From positions 2,418,001 to 2,482,000 of the forward strand of contig NZ_LT629784.1 in assembly GCF_900105595.1 (NCBI RefSeq): a stretch of 64,000 bases of DNA, given 5' to 3'. Source of the stretch: Stappia sp. ES.058. Lineage in GTDB: Bacteria; Pseudomonadota; Alphaproteobacteria; Rhizobiales; Stappiaceae. Below, in pieces: positions 32,331 through 40,567 of the stretch. The notes beneath the pieces were generated by a model. It did no database searches. It was not told where the DNA came from and saw only the letters and a list, made by a program, of their open reading frames with translations. A program made the position numbers and the translations under genes. Each line of letters starts with the position of its first letter. The first letter of the stretch is position 1.

Positions 32331-32447
32331 GCACAGTCGGTCGGACACCGCCTCACGCTTTCGTGAAGTTTCCCTGCTTGAGCGCGCCGCAATCAGCGCC
32401 GACAGTCAGTTGTGCGGCCCTTTCGCCGTGACCGAGGGAGATCATTG

Positions 32448-32894
32448 ATGCTGAAAACCTGTATGCGTGGACTTGCATTCGCCGTTCCGCTCTTCATGGC
32501 AAGCAGCCTGGCCATCGCGGATCCCGTGGAAACGCGGCAGAACATGATGAAATCGGTCGGAGCCGCCACGGGCACGCTCGGCAAGATGCTCAAGGGCGAA
32601 ACCGACTATGACGCCGCGCTCGCCACGATGGCGATGCGCGTGCTCTTCACCACCCCGTCGGGCTTCGTCACCCAGTTCCCCGAAGGTTCCGAAACCGGCG
32701 GCGACACCGAGGCCGCCCCGAAGATCTGGGAAGACAAGGCGGGCTTCGAAAAGATCGCCATGGACCTGCAGGCGGCCGCGCTCGCGGCCCTCCCCGCGGC
32801 CGGTGGCGGGCTCGAACAGCTCAAGGGCGCCTTCGGCCCGGTCGCGCAAAACTGCAAGGCCTGCCACGAAGACTATCGCATCAAGAAGGACTGA
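32448..32894 (+). CDS. Cytochrome c' (periplasmic)
   Basis: 148 residues: a signal peptide (MLKTCMRGLAFAVPLFMASSLAIA), then a helical domain ending in the heme-binding motif CKACH (C136-H140) close to the C-terminus, exactly as in class II cytochromes c'. These are four-helix-bundle heme proteins that bind NO and CO. ATG 32448 follows a GAGGGAG ribosome-binding site; a longer frame is open upstream but would hide the signal peptide. A di-heme cytochrome c gene follows after 94 bp. Confidence 0.88.
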   Translation: MLKTCMRGLAFAVPLFMASSLAIADPVETRQNMMKSVGAATGTLGKMLKGETDYDAALATMAMRVLFTTPSGFVTQFPEGSETGGDTEAAPKIWEDKAGFEKIAMDLQAAALAALPAAGGGLEQLKGAFGPVAQNCKACHEDYRIKKD

Positions 32895-32988
32895 ACACCG
32901 GACCGCCTCCTGCACCCCGTCCCTGCAGGGTGCCGGCCAATCGGGCGCCGGCACCCTCCATTTCCCATGCAATGAGCCGGAGCTTGCG

Positions 32989-33894
32989 ATGATCCGCCGA
33001 AAAACCCTCCTGCGCGTGGCAGGCGTTCTCCTTCTGGCGGCTGCCGGCGCAATCTACCTCACCCGCCCGGCGAGGGTTGCCTCCGTTCCCGACCGGACGC
33101 CGAATCTGACCAACGGCGAGACCGTGTTCTGGACGGGCGGCTGCGCCTCCTGCCACGCCGCGCCAGGGGCAAGCGGCGATGCCAAACGCGTCATGGCCGG
33201 CGGACTGGGACTGAAGACGCCGTTCGGGACCTTCAATGTGCCCAACATCTCCTCTTCCGCCGAACACGGCATCGGCGGATGGACGACGGAGGAATTCCTG
33301 ACGGCGATGATCGAGGGCACCAGCCCGGACGGCCGCCACTATTATCCGGCGTTTCCCTACACCTCTTATCGCCATATGACACCGGATGACCTCGTTGACC
33401 TGAAAGGCTTCCTGGACACGTTGCCGGCAAGCGACAACACGGTCGCCGGACATGATCTGGCACTTCCCTATGCCTTCCGCCCGGCGCTCGGCTTCTGGAA
33501 GCTGCTCTATCTCGACGCGGATCGCCCGGCGCCGCCGAACTCCGCCGACGCGCTCGTGAAACGGGGCGCCTATCTCGTCTCCGGCGCGGGCCATTGCGCC
33601 GAATGCCACACGCCACGCGACGCCCTCGGCGGTCTAGACATGACACGGTGGCTTGAGGGCGGCCCGGATCCCGAAGGCGGCGATGGCATGATCCCCGACA
33701 TCACGCAATCCGCGGATGGAATCGCCAGCTGGTCGGCCGCCGATATCGCCTATTATCTGGAAAGCGGGTTCACGCCGGATTTCGATTCCGTCGGCGGCAG
33801 CATGACATCGGTGCAGGAGAACTGGGCAAAGGCCCCGGCAGCCGATCGCGAGGCCGTCGCGGCGTATCTCAAGACCCTGACGCCGGGCGAATAA
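32989..33894 (+). CDS. Membrane-anchored or secreted di-heme cytochrome c
   Basis: 301 residues with an N-terminal hydrophobic segment (VAGVLLLAAAGAIYL) and two class I heme motifs, CASCH and CAECH, about 150 residues apart. Each is followed by a domain with a distal Met candidate. The pattern resembles the cytochrome subunits that accept electrons from membrane-bound dehydrogenases, but no dehydrogenase gene is nearby. Start at 32989 with GGAG seven bases upstream. It probably works with the cytochrome c' gene just upstream in the same direction. Confidence 0.85.
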   Translation: MIRRKTLLRVAGVLLLAAAGAIYLTRPARVASVPDRTPNLTNGETVFWTGGCASCHAAPGASGDAKRVMAGGLGLKTPFGTFNVPNISSSAEHGIGGWTTEEFLTAMIEGTSPDGRHYYPAFPYTSYRHMTPDDLVDLKGFLDTLPASDNTVAGHDLALPYAFRPALGFWKLLYLDADRPAPPNSADALVKRGAYLVSGAGHCAECHTPRDALGGLDMTRWLEGGPDPEGGDGMIPDITQSADGIASWSAADIAYYLESGFTPDFDSVGGSMTSVQENWAKAPAADREAVAAYLKTLTPGE

Positions 33895-33913
33895 CCGCGC
33901 CCCGGCCGAGCGA

Positions 33914-34258
33914 TCAGGAAGGCGTCTCGCCCTCCCGGGTCTGCTCCCGGATCCAGTCGAGAAAGCTGCCGCGGCCGGCCGCGACGTCGAGCGCGATCAC
34001 CGCCGGCTCGTCGAAGGGATGGCAGCCCGCAATCAGCGCCATCGCCTCGGCAAGCCGGGCCTCGGTGGTCTTCGCCATGAACACCACCTCCTCGCCCTCT
34101 TCGACCGCGCCGTCCCAGCAATAGACCGACTGCATGCCCGGCCACATGTTGACGCAGGCGGCGAGGCCCGCGCCGACGATCTCGCGTGCCGCCGCCCGCG
34201 CACTCGCCGTGTCGGGAAACGTCGAATAGATCAAACGGATGTCGCTGCAGCTTTGCAT
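33914..34258 (-). CDS. cutA: Divalent-cation tolerance protein CutA
   Basis: 114 residues, small trimeric CutA1 family. The signature CVNMWPGMQSVYCWDGAVEE and the downstream FMAKTTEARLAE and YDEPAVIALD-like segment (FDEPAVIALDV) are clear. The role in bacteria is poorly defined (copper and metal tolerance have been proposed). I chose ATG 34258; a TTG six codons earlier with a nearby GGAG is possible. It is divergent from nadK with a 47-bp gap. Confidence 0.9.
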   Translation of the reverse strand: MQSCSDIRLIYSTFPDTASARAAAREIVGAGLAACVNMWPGMQSVYCWDGAVEEGEEVVFMAKTTEARLAEAMALIAGCHPFDEPAVIALDVAAGRGSFLDWIREQTREGETPS

Positions 34259-34305
34259 CGCAAGATCAACTCCCAATTACGGATCGCGCATGCTAGATCG
34301 GTGTC

Positions 34306-35088
34306 ATGGATCAGCCGATGCACCCTATCGAGAAACTGGCGTTCATCTCAAGCGAGACGGGCGAGGCGGAAGACGCCCGCCAGTCGCTCGAGCGCCGCTA
34401 TGGCGCACACGACCCGAAAAAGGCGGATGTGATCGTCGCGCTGGGCGGCGACGGGCTGATGTTGCAGACCCTCCACCGCTTCATGAACACCGGCAAGCCT
34501 ATCTACGGGCTGAACCGCGGATCTGTTGGCTTCCTGATGAACGAGTTCGGCGAGGAAAACCTGCTGGAGCGCATTCGCAAGGCCGTGGTCAGCCGGATCC
34601 ATCCGCTCGTAATGGAGGCGACCGATGCGCTTGGGCATATCCACTCCGCTCTCGCCATCAACGAGGTTTCCCTGCTGCGCCAGACGCATCAGGCGGCGAA
34701 GCTGAGGATCTCCGTAGACGAACGCGTGCGCATGGAAGAGCTGGTGTGCGACGGCGTGCTGATCGCGACACCGGCCGGCAGCACGGCCTACAATCTGTCC
34801 GCCCACGGGCCGATCCTGCCGATCGACACCCAGCTCCTGGCGCTGACCCCGATCAGCGCCTTCCGGCCGCGGCGATGGCGCGGCGCCTTGCTGCCCAACA
34901 GCGTGAGCGTGCGCATCACCGTTATGGAAACCGCCAAACGTCCGGTCTCCGCCGCCGCCGACTATACCGAAATCCGCAATGTGACCGAGGTCAGGGTGCG
35001 CGAGGAGAAGAACGCAAGCTCGCTTGCGCTCTTCGATGCCGACCACAATTGGGACGAACGGATTCTCTCCGAAATGTTCCGCTACTGA
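34306..35088 (+). CDS. nadK: NAD kinase
   Basis: 260 residues. NAD kinase makes NADP from NAD and ATP or polyphosphate. The GGDG motif (residues 47-50), [14 protein letters not shown] and the second conserved stretch [30 protein letters not shown] are complete. Short alphaproteobacterial form. No partner gene is evident. Confidence 0.95.
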   Translation: MDQPMHPIEKLAFISSETGEAEDARQSLERRYGAHDPKKADVIVALGGDGLMLQTLHRFMNTGKPIYGLNRGSVGFLMNEFGEENLLERIRKAVVSRIHPLVMEATDALGHIHSALAINEVSLLRQTHQAAKLRISVDERVRMEELVCDGVLIATPAGSTAYNLSAHGPILPIDTQLLALTPISAFRPRRWRGALLPNSVSVRITVMETAKRPVSAAADYTEIRNVTEVRVREEKNASSLALFDADHNWDERILSEMFRY

Positions 35089-35180
35089 ACGCCTGCGCGC
35101 GCCTGTCGTGTCTTGGCGAACGACCGGCGGATCCGACCGTGGGCAACGTCCACCCTTTTCCAAGGTTTCACCATCACGCT

Positions 35181-35217
35181 GAACGATCGTGGACGGGCAA
35201 TCCCGTCCTGATCGTTC
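35181..35217. other. 15-bp stem hairpin between nadK and the response regulator
   Basis: gaacgatc (35181-35188) pairs with gatcgttc (35210-35217), and ggacggg (35191-35197) with cccgtcc (35202-35208), leaving a CAAT loop and a small internal bulge. There is no T tract. It could end nadK transcription in a Rho-dependent way, or shape the 5' end of the response-regulator mRNA. Confidence 0.55.
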
Positions 35218-35250
35218 AAACCCAAGCCGCACCCCCACGGAGCTCGGGCA

Positions 35251-35847
35251 ACGGCGCGTCTTGAAACAATTGCCCTCGCGCATCTGGATCTGCCCAATCT
35301 TCGCGTTCTTGTTGCGGAAGACAATCCGCACAGGCGCCAGATCCTCCGCATGCTGCTGTCGGTCTACGCAATACGCCGGATATTCGAGGCCGAAGACGGG
35401 GCAAGCGCGCTGGAGCTGATCGGAACACGCGATCCGGACCTGCTTCTCATCGACAGGATGATGCCGATCCTCGATGGCGCGGAACTGACGCGCATCATTC
35501 GCCGGTTTCCCGAACCGACCTGCTACCTCCCGATCGTCGCGGTGACCGCGCATACGCAGCGAAACCGTGTGATCGCCGCGCGGGACTTCGGCGTCACCGA
35601 AGTGATGTGCAAACCCGTCTCCGCCCGCGGCCTTTACCTGCGCATCGCCAATTGGGTGCCCAATCATCGCGATTTCGTCCGCACGAAAATCTATTTCGGT
35701 CCGGATCGAGAGCGGTTCCAGAGTCCCGGGTTCATCGGGATCGAACGCCGTGGCGCGAAACGGGACGACGGATATGCTCTGGACGGCCCGGGGGAAGTCG
35801 ACCAAAGTCGGCCGGAGACCAACATGCGCGACTCGGTGGTATCGTGA
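35251..35847 (+). CDS. Single-domain response regulator with non-canonical start
   Basis: A CheY-like receiver domain followed by a short tail. From residue 17 (LRVLVAEDNPHRRQILRMLL) it has the acidic pair (EDN), the phosphoacceptor Asp in LLLIDRMMP and the conserved Lys in CKPVSARGLYLRI. The tail FVRTKIYFGPDRERF resembles small Rhizobiales regulators. No ATG, GTG or TTG occurs in frame between the stop at 35209-35211 and 35350, and the ATG at 35350 would cut off the first strand and acidic pair. ACG 35251 lies 8 bases after GGAG and is my best guess; ATT 35269 is another. An Hpt-domain gene follows in the same direction. Confidence 0.7.
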   Translation, partial: TARLETIALAHLDLPNLRVLVAEDNPHRRQILRMLLSVYAIRRIFEAEDGASALELIGTRDPDLLLIDRMMPILDGAELTRIIRRFPEPTCYLPIVAVTAHTQRNRVIAARDFGVTEVMCKPVSARGLYLRIANWVPNHRDFVRTKIYFGPDRERFQSPGFIGIERRGAKRDDGYALDGPGEVDQSRPETNMRDSVVS

Positions 35848-35944
35848 CCGACGGCTCAGGAACCCGCTGCGTTTTGTGCATGGACCGTGTTGAACGGGCA
35901 CTGCATGCGGTGGCGAACCGGCCCCTTGCTCAAGGAACAGGACA

Positions 35945-36478
35945 ATGGCCAGCGATCCGACCAAGTCGAATGACGGCTACGAGGTGGTGAAGCCGCCACG
36001 CGACTTGCGCGCCAAGGTGCGGGTGATGAGCGAACGCGAGGCCGCCCGGTTCGATCCCGTCAAGTCGGCGGAGGCCGCGCTTGAACGCCTTTCATCCGAC
36101 TTCGACAGCTGGATGACAAATGAGGCCTCGACCCTCGCGACCGCCTGGACCGACATCCAGGAAAACGGCATGAACGAGGAAAGCTGCGCCACCCTGTTTC
36201 GCGCCGCGCATGACATCAAGGGACAGGCGAGCACGCTCGGCTATCCGCTGGTCGGCGCAGTGGCCGGCAGCCTGTGCCACCTGATCGAGCACGTTCCGGC
36301 AGACGACCTGCCCGCGACCCTTGTGGCGCAGCATGTGGACGCGGTTCGCGCCATGGTCGCCGAAACGGCGCAAAAGGAAGAAAACCCCACGGCCCGCGCG
36401 CTGGTCGACCGTCTTGCCGAAGTGACCGAGGACTTCATCGCGAGAAACGCGCCGCCCGCCGACGAGAGGCAGGACTGA
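35945..36478 (+). CDS. Hpt (histidine phosphotransfer) domain protein
   Basis: 177 residues. A charged N-terminal part (residues 1-50) precedes an Hpt four-helix domain with the phosphorylatable histidine H89 in LFRAAHDIKGQASTLGYP. It should pass phosphate between a hybrid kinase and a response regulator, probably the one encoded just upstream (98 bp gap). No kinase gene is nearby, so its partner is elsewhere. It converges with the DUF2336 gene. Confidence 0.85.
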   Translation: MASDPTKSNDGYEVVKPPRDLRAKVRVMSEREAARFDPVKSAEAALERLSSDFDSWMTNEASTLATAWTDIQENGMNEESCATLFRAAHDIKGQASTLGYPLVGAVAGSLCHLIEHVPADDLPATLVAQHVDAVRAMVAETAQKEENPTARALVDRLAEVTEDFIARNAPPADERQD

Positions 36479-36488
36479 GGGACGATTC

Positions 36489-37640
36489 TCAGGCAGCCAG
36501 CGTTCGTTCCATGTAGGCGCGTGCCGATTCGCGGGCGATTTCGGCGGAGAACCTGCGCAGCATCACCACGAGGTCGTCGGCCTCCACTCCCTCCGATGCC
36601 TGATAGCGATCCAGGACCAGGCCCACGACGCGACGCGCCAGCACCACATTGCCGCCGCAACTCAGCGCATGACCGGCCTCGCGCGACATTTCCCGCCACA
36701 CGGTGACGGCAACGCAGAAGAGCTGATGGGTGCGCACCGGCAGGCCCGCGCGCGACAGCAGCGCCTTCAGCGCGATCATCCGTCCGCCCTGCACCACGGA
36801 TGCGACCCGCCCGAGCCGGAGCCCGGACAGCCGCGCCAGTCCGGCCTCGAACAGACCGGTGTTGCCGGTGCAGACCGCGCGCAAAAGGAGACCGGCGGTC
36901 AGTTGACCGCTCGTGAGCAAATGTTCGACGAGCGCCTCCGTTTCCCCGATGTCGGCGGCGTTGGCGAGCGAGACCGTGGCCCGCTCGCGCGCCTCCAGAA
37001 CGACGGTGCGCGCACGCTCGTCACGCAGGCCCAGCCGCACCAGCGGATGGTCGCTCAACAGGTCGCCGACCTGTTTCAAGAGCATCTGGCGGATCTCGAT
37101 CGGCGTGTCGCCGCGCCGCATCAAGGCCTCGCGGAATTCAGGGCTATCGCCATGGCGCTCCACCATCCGCGCAAGGCTGAATTTCGGGATGTCGGCATGG
37201 TGGTTGTCGGCAAGCGCCAGACAGGCGGACAGCGAACCAACCTCGGCAATGGCCGCGGCAACCGACACCGAAAGATCGTGTCGCCTGGCAACCGCAGCCG
37301 GGAGCGGATCGGCGAACCCGGCAACCGCATCGACAAGTTCGGCGTCCAGCAACACCGGCGAATACGTCAAAACCGGCTCGGCAATCGAAGAGAGGTCGGA
37401 GATCAGGGCCAGAATCACCTCGCGCGGCGCATGCGGGCTGCGCGCCAGTGCTTCGGCAAGCGCGCGGCGAACGGCCGGGCTGGGGTCGTCGAGCAGGATT
37501 GTCATCGCCGCGTCTGCGGCTTCCAGATCATCGTCCGACAACTCCGAATACAGATACGCGCGCGCCAACGCGCTTGTCGCTTCGGCACGGCGCTCGACCG
37601 GCGCATCGGCCATCCATCGCAGGAACTGTTGAACGATCAT
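36489..37640 (-). CDS. DUF2336 domain-containing protein
   Basis: 383 residues, largely helical, with HEAT-like repeats in the first part (LARAYLYSELSDDDLEAADA; DDPSPAVRRALAEALARSPHA) and a longer helical C-terminal half. The family (DUF2336, PF10098) is common in alphaproteobacteria and often found near two-component genes, as here. Function is unknown. A partial CtrA-like motif (TTAA-N7-TTCA, 37703-37717) lies 63 bp upstream. Confidence 0.8.
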   Translation of the reverse strand: MIVQQFLRWMADAPVERRAEATSALARAYLYSELSDDDLEAADAAMTILLDDPSPAVRRALAEALARSPHAPREVILALISDLSSIAEPVLTYSPVLLDAELVDAVAGFADPLPAAVARRHDLSVSVAAAIAEVGSLSACLALADNHHADIPKFSLARMVERHGDSPEFREALMRRGDTPIEIRQMLLKQVGDLLSDHPLVRLGLRDERARTVVLEARERATVSLANAADIGETEALVEHLLTSGQLTAGLLLRAVCTGNTGLFEAGLARLSGLRLGRVASVVQGGRMIALKALLSRAGLPVRTHQLFCVAVTVWREMSREAGHALSCGGNVVLARRVVGLVLDRYQASEGVEADDLVVMLRRFSAEIARESARAYMERTLAA

Positions 37641-37805
37641 TGTGCGGCATCCCCAAAGGCAGCAGCAGACTCATCAAGATCAGCAGTTTGCGCGATAAAC
37701 CTTTAAGGCTTCGTTCACCATGATTGGTCCGGTTCAACCGGTCGATCCCGATCCGGTTCCGCACGGACAGACCGGGTCCACCGGATCGACGCCCGTCGCC
37801 ACGCC

Positions 37806-37838
37806 AAACAAAAACACGCGGCGCACTCGCGCCGCGTG
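37806..37838 (-). terminator. Rho-independent terminator after the transglycosylase gene
   Basis: cacgcggcgc (37815-37824) and gcgccgcgtg (37829-37838) form a perfect 10-bp stem with an ACTC loop. On the minus strand it is followed by TTTTTGTTTGG. It lies 53 bases after the stop codon of the gene at 37892-38998. Confidence 0.85.
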
Positions 37839-37891
37839 GGAGGCAGGAACAGGGTTCGTCAGGCCCCATCACCATCAGGACGAATGACCCG

Positions 37892-38998
37892 TCAAACCGG
37901 CGGCAGGAGTTCCTTTTGGGCAAAGCTCGGCCGGTAGTTGAGGAAGCCAGTCAGATCCATCGGCCGGCCGGATCCCAGCGATGCGCTTCCGGTTGTATCC
38001 AGCTGCGCCAGCACCCGTGACCGGCGTTCGCTGTAGGCATCCCCGCCGGATGTCTGACGGGCGGCGGCGCGCTGGACGGCTTCCTGCTGCCCGACCTCCT
38101 GCGCGGCGAAGGCCGTGAGAAAGGTGGAATCGAACGAGGCACGCTTTGCCTCCACACCATTTCGGAAGAGGGCATGAAAGGGCGAGGAGATATCGTTGGT
38201 CGCCGACCAGGCGGTCAGGACGCGGCTGGTCGGATCTCCCATCGTCAGTTCACGCCCCGACATGGCGGCCTCTGCCGGGGCCGAGGCGTTCACCGCCGCC
38301 AGCGTCACAGGGTTGCCCGCCAGTTGCGGCTTGACCGAAGGCAGAGCCGCAATGCGGGTCGCGCCCGTTCCCGGCAGCGCCGGCATCGCGCCGCCGTGCT
38401 TGGCGACCAGATTTGCATAGACCTCCGAAACGGTCTTGGCGCCGCCCCGGTCGTAGAAGATAGGCTTGTTGGCGCGCGCCTGCTTCGAAAACACCCTGTC
38501 GGCGGCGAGCGAAGGCTGCGTCTCGGCGAGCCGGATCAGCTTGTTGGCACCACCGGCCCCGAGAAAATGCGCGATGTAGAGCTCGCCCTCGTTCGGGGCG
38601 CGTCCGAGCTTGCGCGTCAGATAGTCCGCGTTCTTCTGGGTGAGCTCCCCCGCCATGACGGAGCTGATCTCCGCATTGTCGCGCAGCGCCAGGATCTCGC
38701 GCCGCATCTCCGGATCTGCAACCTTGTAGCGACCGCCGGACGAACGCTGGATCTGGTCGGCATACTGTCCAAGCCCGTGTTTGTGACCGGACTGCTTCAT
38801 CGTCTCGAGCCAGGTGCTTTCAATGAACTGGAACAGGCCGGAGGCGCTCGAGGTCCGGGCCTTCGCATCCTCGTCGAAGTTCGATTCGCGCTGCGCCGTC
38901 TTCACCAGATACTCAAAGGAGGCACCGGTGGTCGTGCTTGCGGATTGAAACGCTTGCTCGATCCTGGAGGCGATCGAGGACGGGTCGCCGACTTTCAT
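37892..38998 (-). CDS. Lytic transglycosylase-like (SLT) domain protein
   Basis: 368 residues. The N-terminal domain is an SLT/lysozyme-like fold with catalytic Glu candidate E38 in TAQRESNFDEDAKA, the SGLFQFIESTWL motif, and GELYIAHFLGAGGA further on. There is no signal peptide, as in flagellum-linked transglycosylases, so export may use a dedicated route. The C-terminal 170 residues are low complexity and Ala-rich. A perfect CtrA-type box lies 59-73 bp upstream, suggesting cell-cycle or motility control. Confidence 0.85.
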   Translation of the reverse strand: MKVGDPSSIASRIEQAFQSASTTTGASFEYLVKTAQRESNFDEDAKARTSSASGLFQFIESTWLETMKQSGHKHGLGQYADQIQRSSGGRYKVADPEMRREILALRDNAEISSVMAGELTQKNADYLTRKLGRAPNEGELYIAHFLGAGGANKLIRLAETQPSLAADRVFSKQARANKPIFYDRGGAKTVSEVYANLVAKHGGAMPALPGTGATRIAALPSVKPQLAGNPVTLAAVNASAPAEAAMSGRELTMGDPTSRVLTAWSATNDISSPFHALFRNGVEAKRASFDSTFLTAFAAQEVGQQEAVQRAAARQTSGGDAYSERRSRVLAQLDTTGSASLGSGRPMDLTGFLNYRPSFAQKELLPPV

Positions 38999-39056
38999 GC
39001 TCCGCTCTCCTGGCTACTCATGTCTTAGGATTTGGTTAAGAGTCGGAGGCAATTGG

Positions 39057-39071
39057 TTAACGACACGTTAA
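39057..39071. promoter_or_regulatory. CtrA-type box upstream of the transglycosylase gene
   Basis: TTAA (39057-39060), seven bases, TTAA (39068-39071): an exact match to the CtrA consensus TTAA-N7-TTAA. Two further TTAAG/CTTAAC half sites flank it (near 39036 and 39078), forming an inverted pair gttaagag/ctcttaac. It lies in the divergent gap between the transglycosylase (minus) and MaoC (plus) genes and is closer to the former. Confidence 0.6.
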
Positions 39072-39195
39072 CGGCTCTTAACACCTGTTGCGCCTTGGGT
39101 TTTGCGTGGGTACTCGGGAGAGGCGATTCGCGTAATCTGCGCAGGCCGTGGTCATCGCCTGTTTTTTCGCGCAAGATTCCAAAGGGGAGAATCCC

Positions 39196-39657
39196 ATGCC
39201 GGGACTGCATTTTGAGGAATTCGAGATCGGGCATGTCTTTCATCACTCGCTCACCCGCACGGTGACGGAGATGGACAACATGCTGTTCTCCAACATGACG
39301 CTGAACCCGCAGCCGCTGCACATCGACCGGCATTTCTGCGAGACGCAGACGGAATGGGGCCAGCCGCTGGTCAACAGCCTGTTCACGCTCGGCCTGCTCA
39401 TCGGGATCTCCGTGAACGACACGACCGTCGGCACGACCATCGCCAATCTCGGCATGAACGACGTGAAATTCCCCAATCCCCTGTTTCAGGGCGATAGCGT
39501 CCACTGCACCACCGAAGTCATCTCCAGGCGCGAGTCCCGTTCACGCCCGGATGCCGGCATCGTGGAATTCGAGCACAAGGCCTTCAATCAGCATGACGAT
39601 CTTGTGGCGATCTGTCGCCGCCAGGCCTTCATGAAAAAGCGCGCGGGAGGCGCGTGA
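39196..39657 (+). CDS. MaoC-like hot-dog dehydratase
   Basis: 153 residues, one hot-dog domain. The hydratase motif reads LNPQPLHIDRHF, with the conserved Asn and His but a Thr-Leu where many (R)-hydratases have Gly-Asp, as in mesaconyl-CoA-type members. ATG 39196 follows GGGGAG. It lies 3 bp before a CoA-ester lyase gene, so both probably act on the same branched or dicarboxylic acyl-CoA. Substrate unknown. Confidence 0.85.
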   Translation: MPGLHFEEFEIGHVFHHSLTRTVTEMDNMLFSNMTLNPQPLHIDRHFCETQTEWGQPLVNSLFTLGLLIGISVNDTTVGTTIANLGMNDVKFPNPLFQGDSVHCTTEVISRRESRSRPDAGIVEFEHKAFNQHDDLVAICRRQAFMKKRAGGA

Positions 39658-39660
39658 CCC

Positions 39661-40554
39661 ATGCGCTCTCTCCTGTTCGTGCCGGCCGACAGCGAGCGCA
39701 AGCTGGCCAAGGGCCTCGACAGCGGCGCCGACGTCCTGCTGATCGATCTTGAAGATTCCGTCGCCCTGGAGGCCAAGGAAGCCGCAAGGAAGATCGCGGC
39801 GCAGTTCCTGTCAGATGCGCGGGAGCGCAAGGACCGGCCGCGTCTCTACGTGCGCGTCAACGCCCTCGATACCGGCGAAACGGATGCCGACCTTGCTGCG
39901 GTCATGCCACTGGCGCCCGACGGCATCATGCTGCCGAAGTCGGTCGCTGGGCGAAGCGTTGAGCAGCTGGACGCCAGGCTCGCGGTTCACGAGGCGCAAA
40001 ACGACCTCGCCGACGGCGCGACACGGATCCTGGTCGTGGCGACGGAGACAGCCGCATCGCTGTTCAATCTGGGGAGTTACGCAGGCGCAAGCGAAAGGCT
40101 CGAAGGCCTCGCCTGGGGGGCGGAGGATCTCTCTGCGGACATCGGCGCGCTCGCCAACCGCGACGGATCGGGCGGCTTTACCGAGCCGTTCCGCATGGCG
40201 CGCAACCTCTGCCTGTTCGGCGCCGTTGCCGCCGGAGCCATCCCGATAGACACGGTCTTCACCAACTTTCGCGATCTCGACGGGCTGCGCAGCGAAGCGC
40301 AGACGGCGTTGCGCGACGGTTTCACCGCCAAAATGGCAATCCACCCGGCGCAGGTTGCGGTCATCAACGAGGTCTTCACGCCCTCCGACACCGCCATTGC
40401 CGACGCCCGGCGTATCATCGATGCCTTCGCGGCCGCCGGCGATCCGGGCGTTGTGGGACTGGACGGGGAAATGCTCGACCGGCCGCACCTGAGGCGGGCG
40501 GAAAAGCTGCTGGCCCGCTCGCGGGCCGCCGCGTCCCGGGGGGCGGACTCATGA
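39661..40554 (+). CDS. CoA-ester lyase (HpcH/HpaI, CitE-like family)
   Basis: 297 residues, TIM-barrel lyase of the CitE/malyl-CoA lyase group. Conserved elements are MRSLLFVPADSERKLAKGL, the acidic DLEDSVALEAKEAAR, the metal-ligand Glu region VVATETAASLFNL, and GMAIHPAQVAVIN-like (KMAIHPAQVAVINEVF). Together with the MaoC protein 3 bp upstream it may add or split small acyl units on CoA esters (malyl-, methylmalyl- or citramalyl-CoA). The exact substrate cannot be assigned. Confidence 0.88.
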   Translation: MRSLLFVPADSERKLAKGLDSGADVLLIDLEDSVALEAKEAARKIAAQFLSDARERKDRPRLYVRVNALDTGETDADLAAVMPLAPDGIMLPKSVAGRSVEQLDARLAVHEAQNDLADGATRILVVATETAASLFNLGSYAGASERLEGLAWGAEDLSADIGALANRDGSGGFTEPFRMARNLCLFGAVAAGAIPIDTVFTNFRDLDGLRSEAQTALRDGFTAKMAIHPAQVAVINEVFTPSDTAIADARRIIDAFAAAGDPGVVGLDGEMLDRPHLRRAEKLLARSRAAASRGADS

Positions 40555-40567
40555 AAGGGGCCGAACC

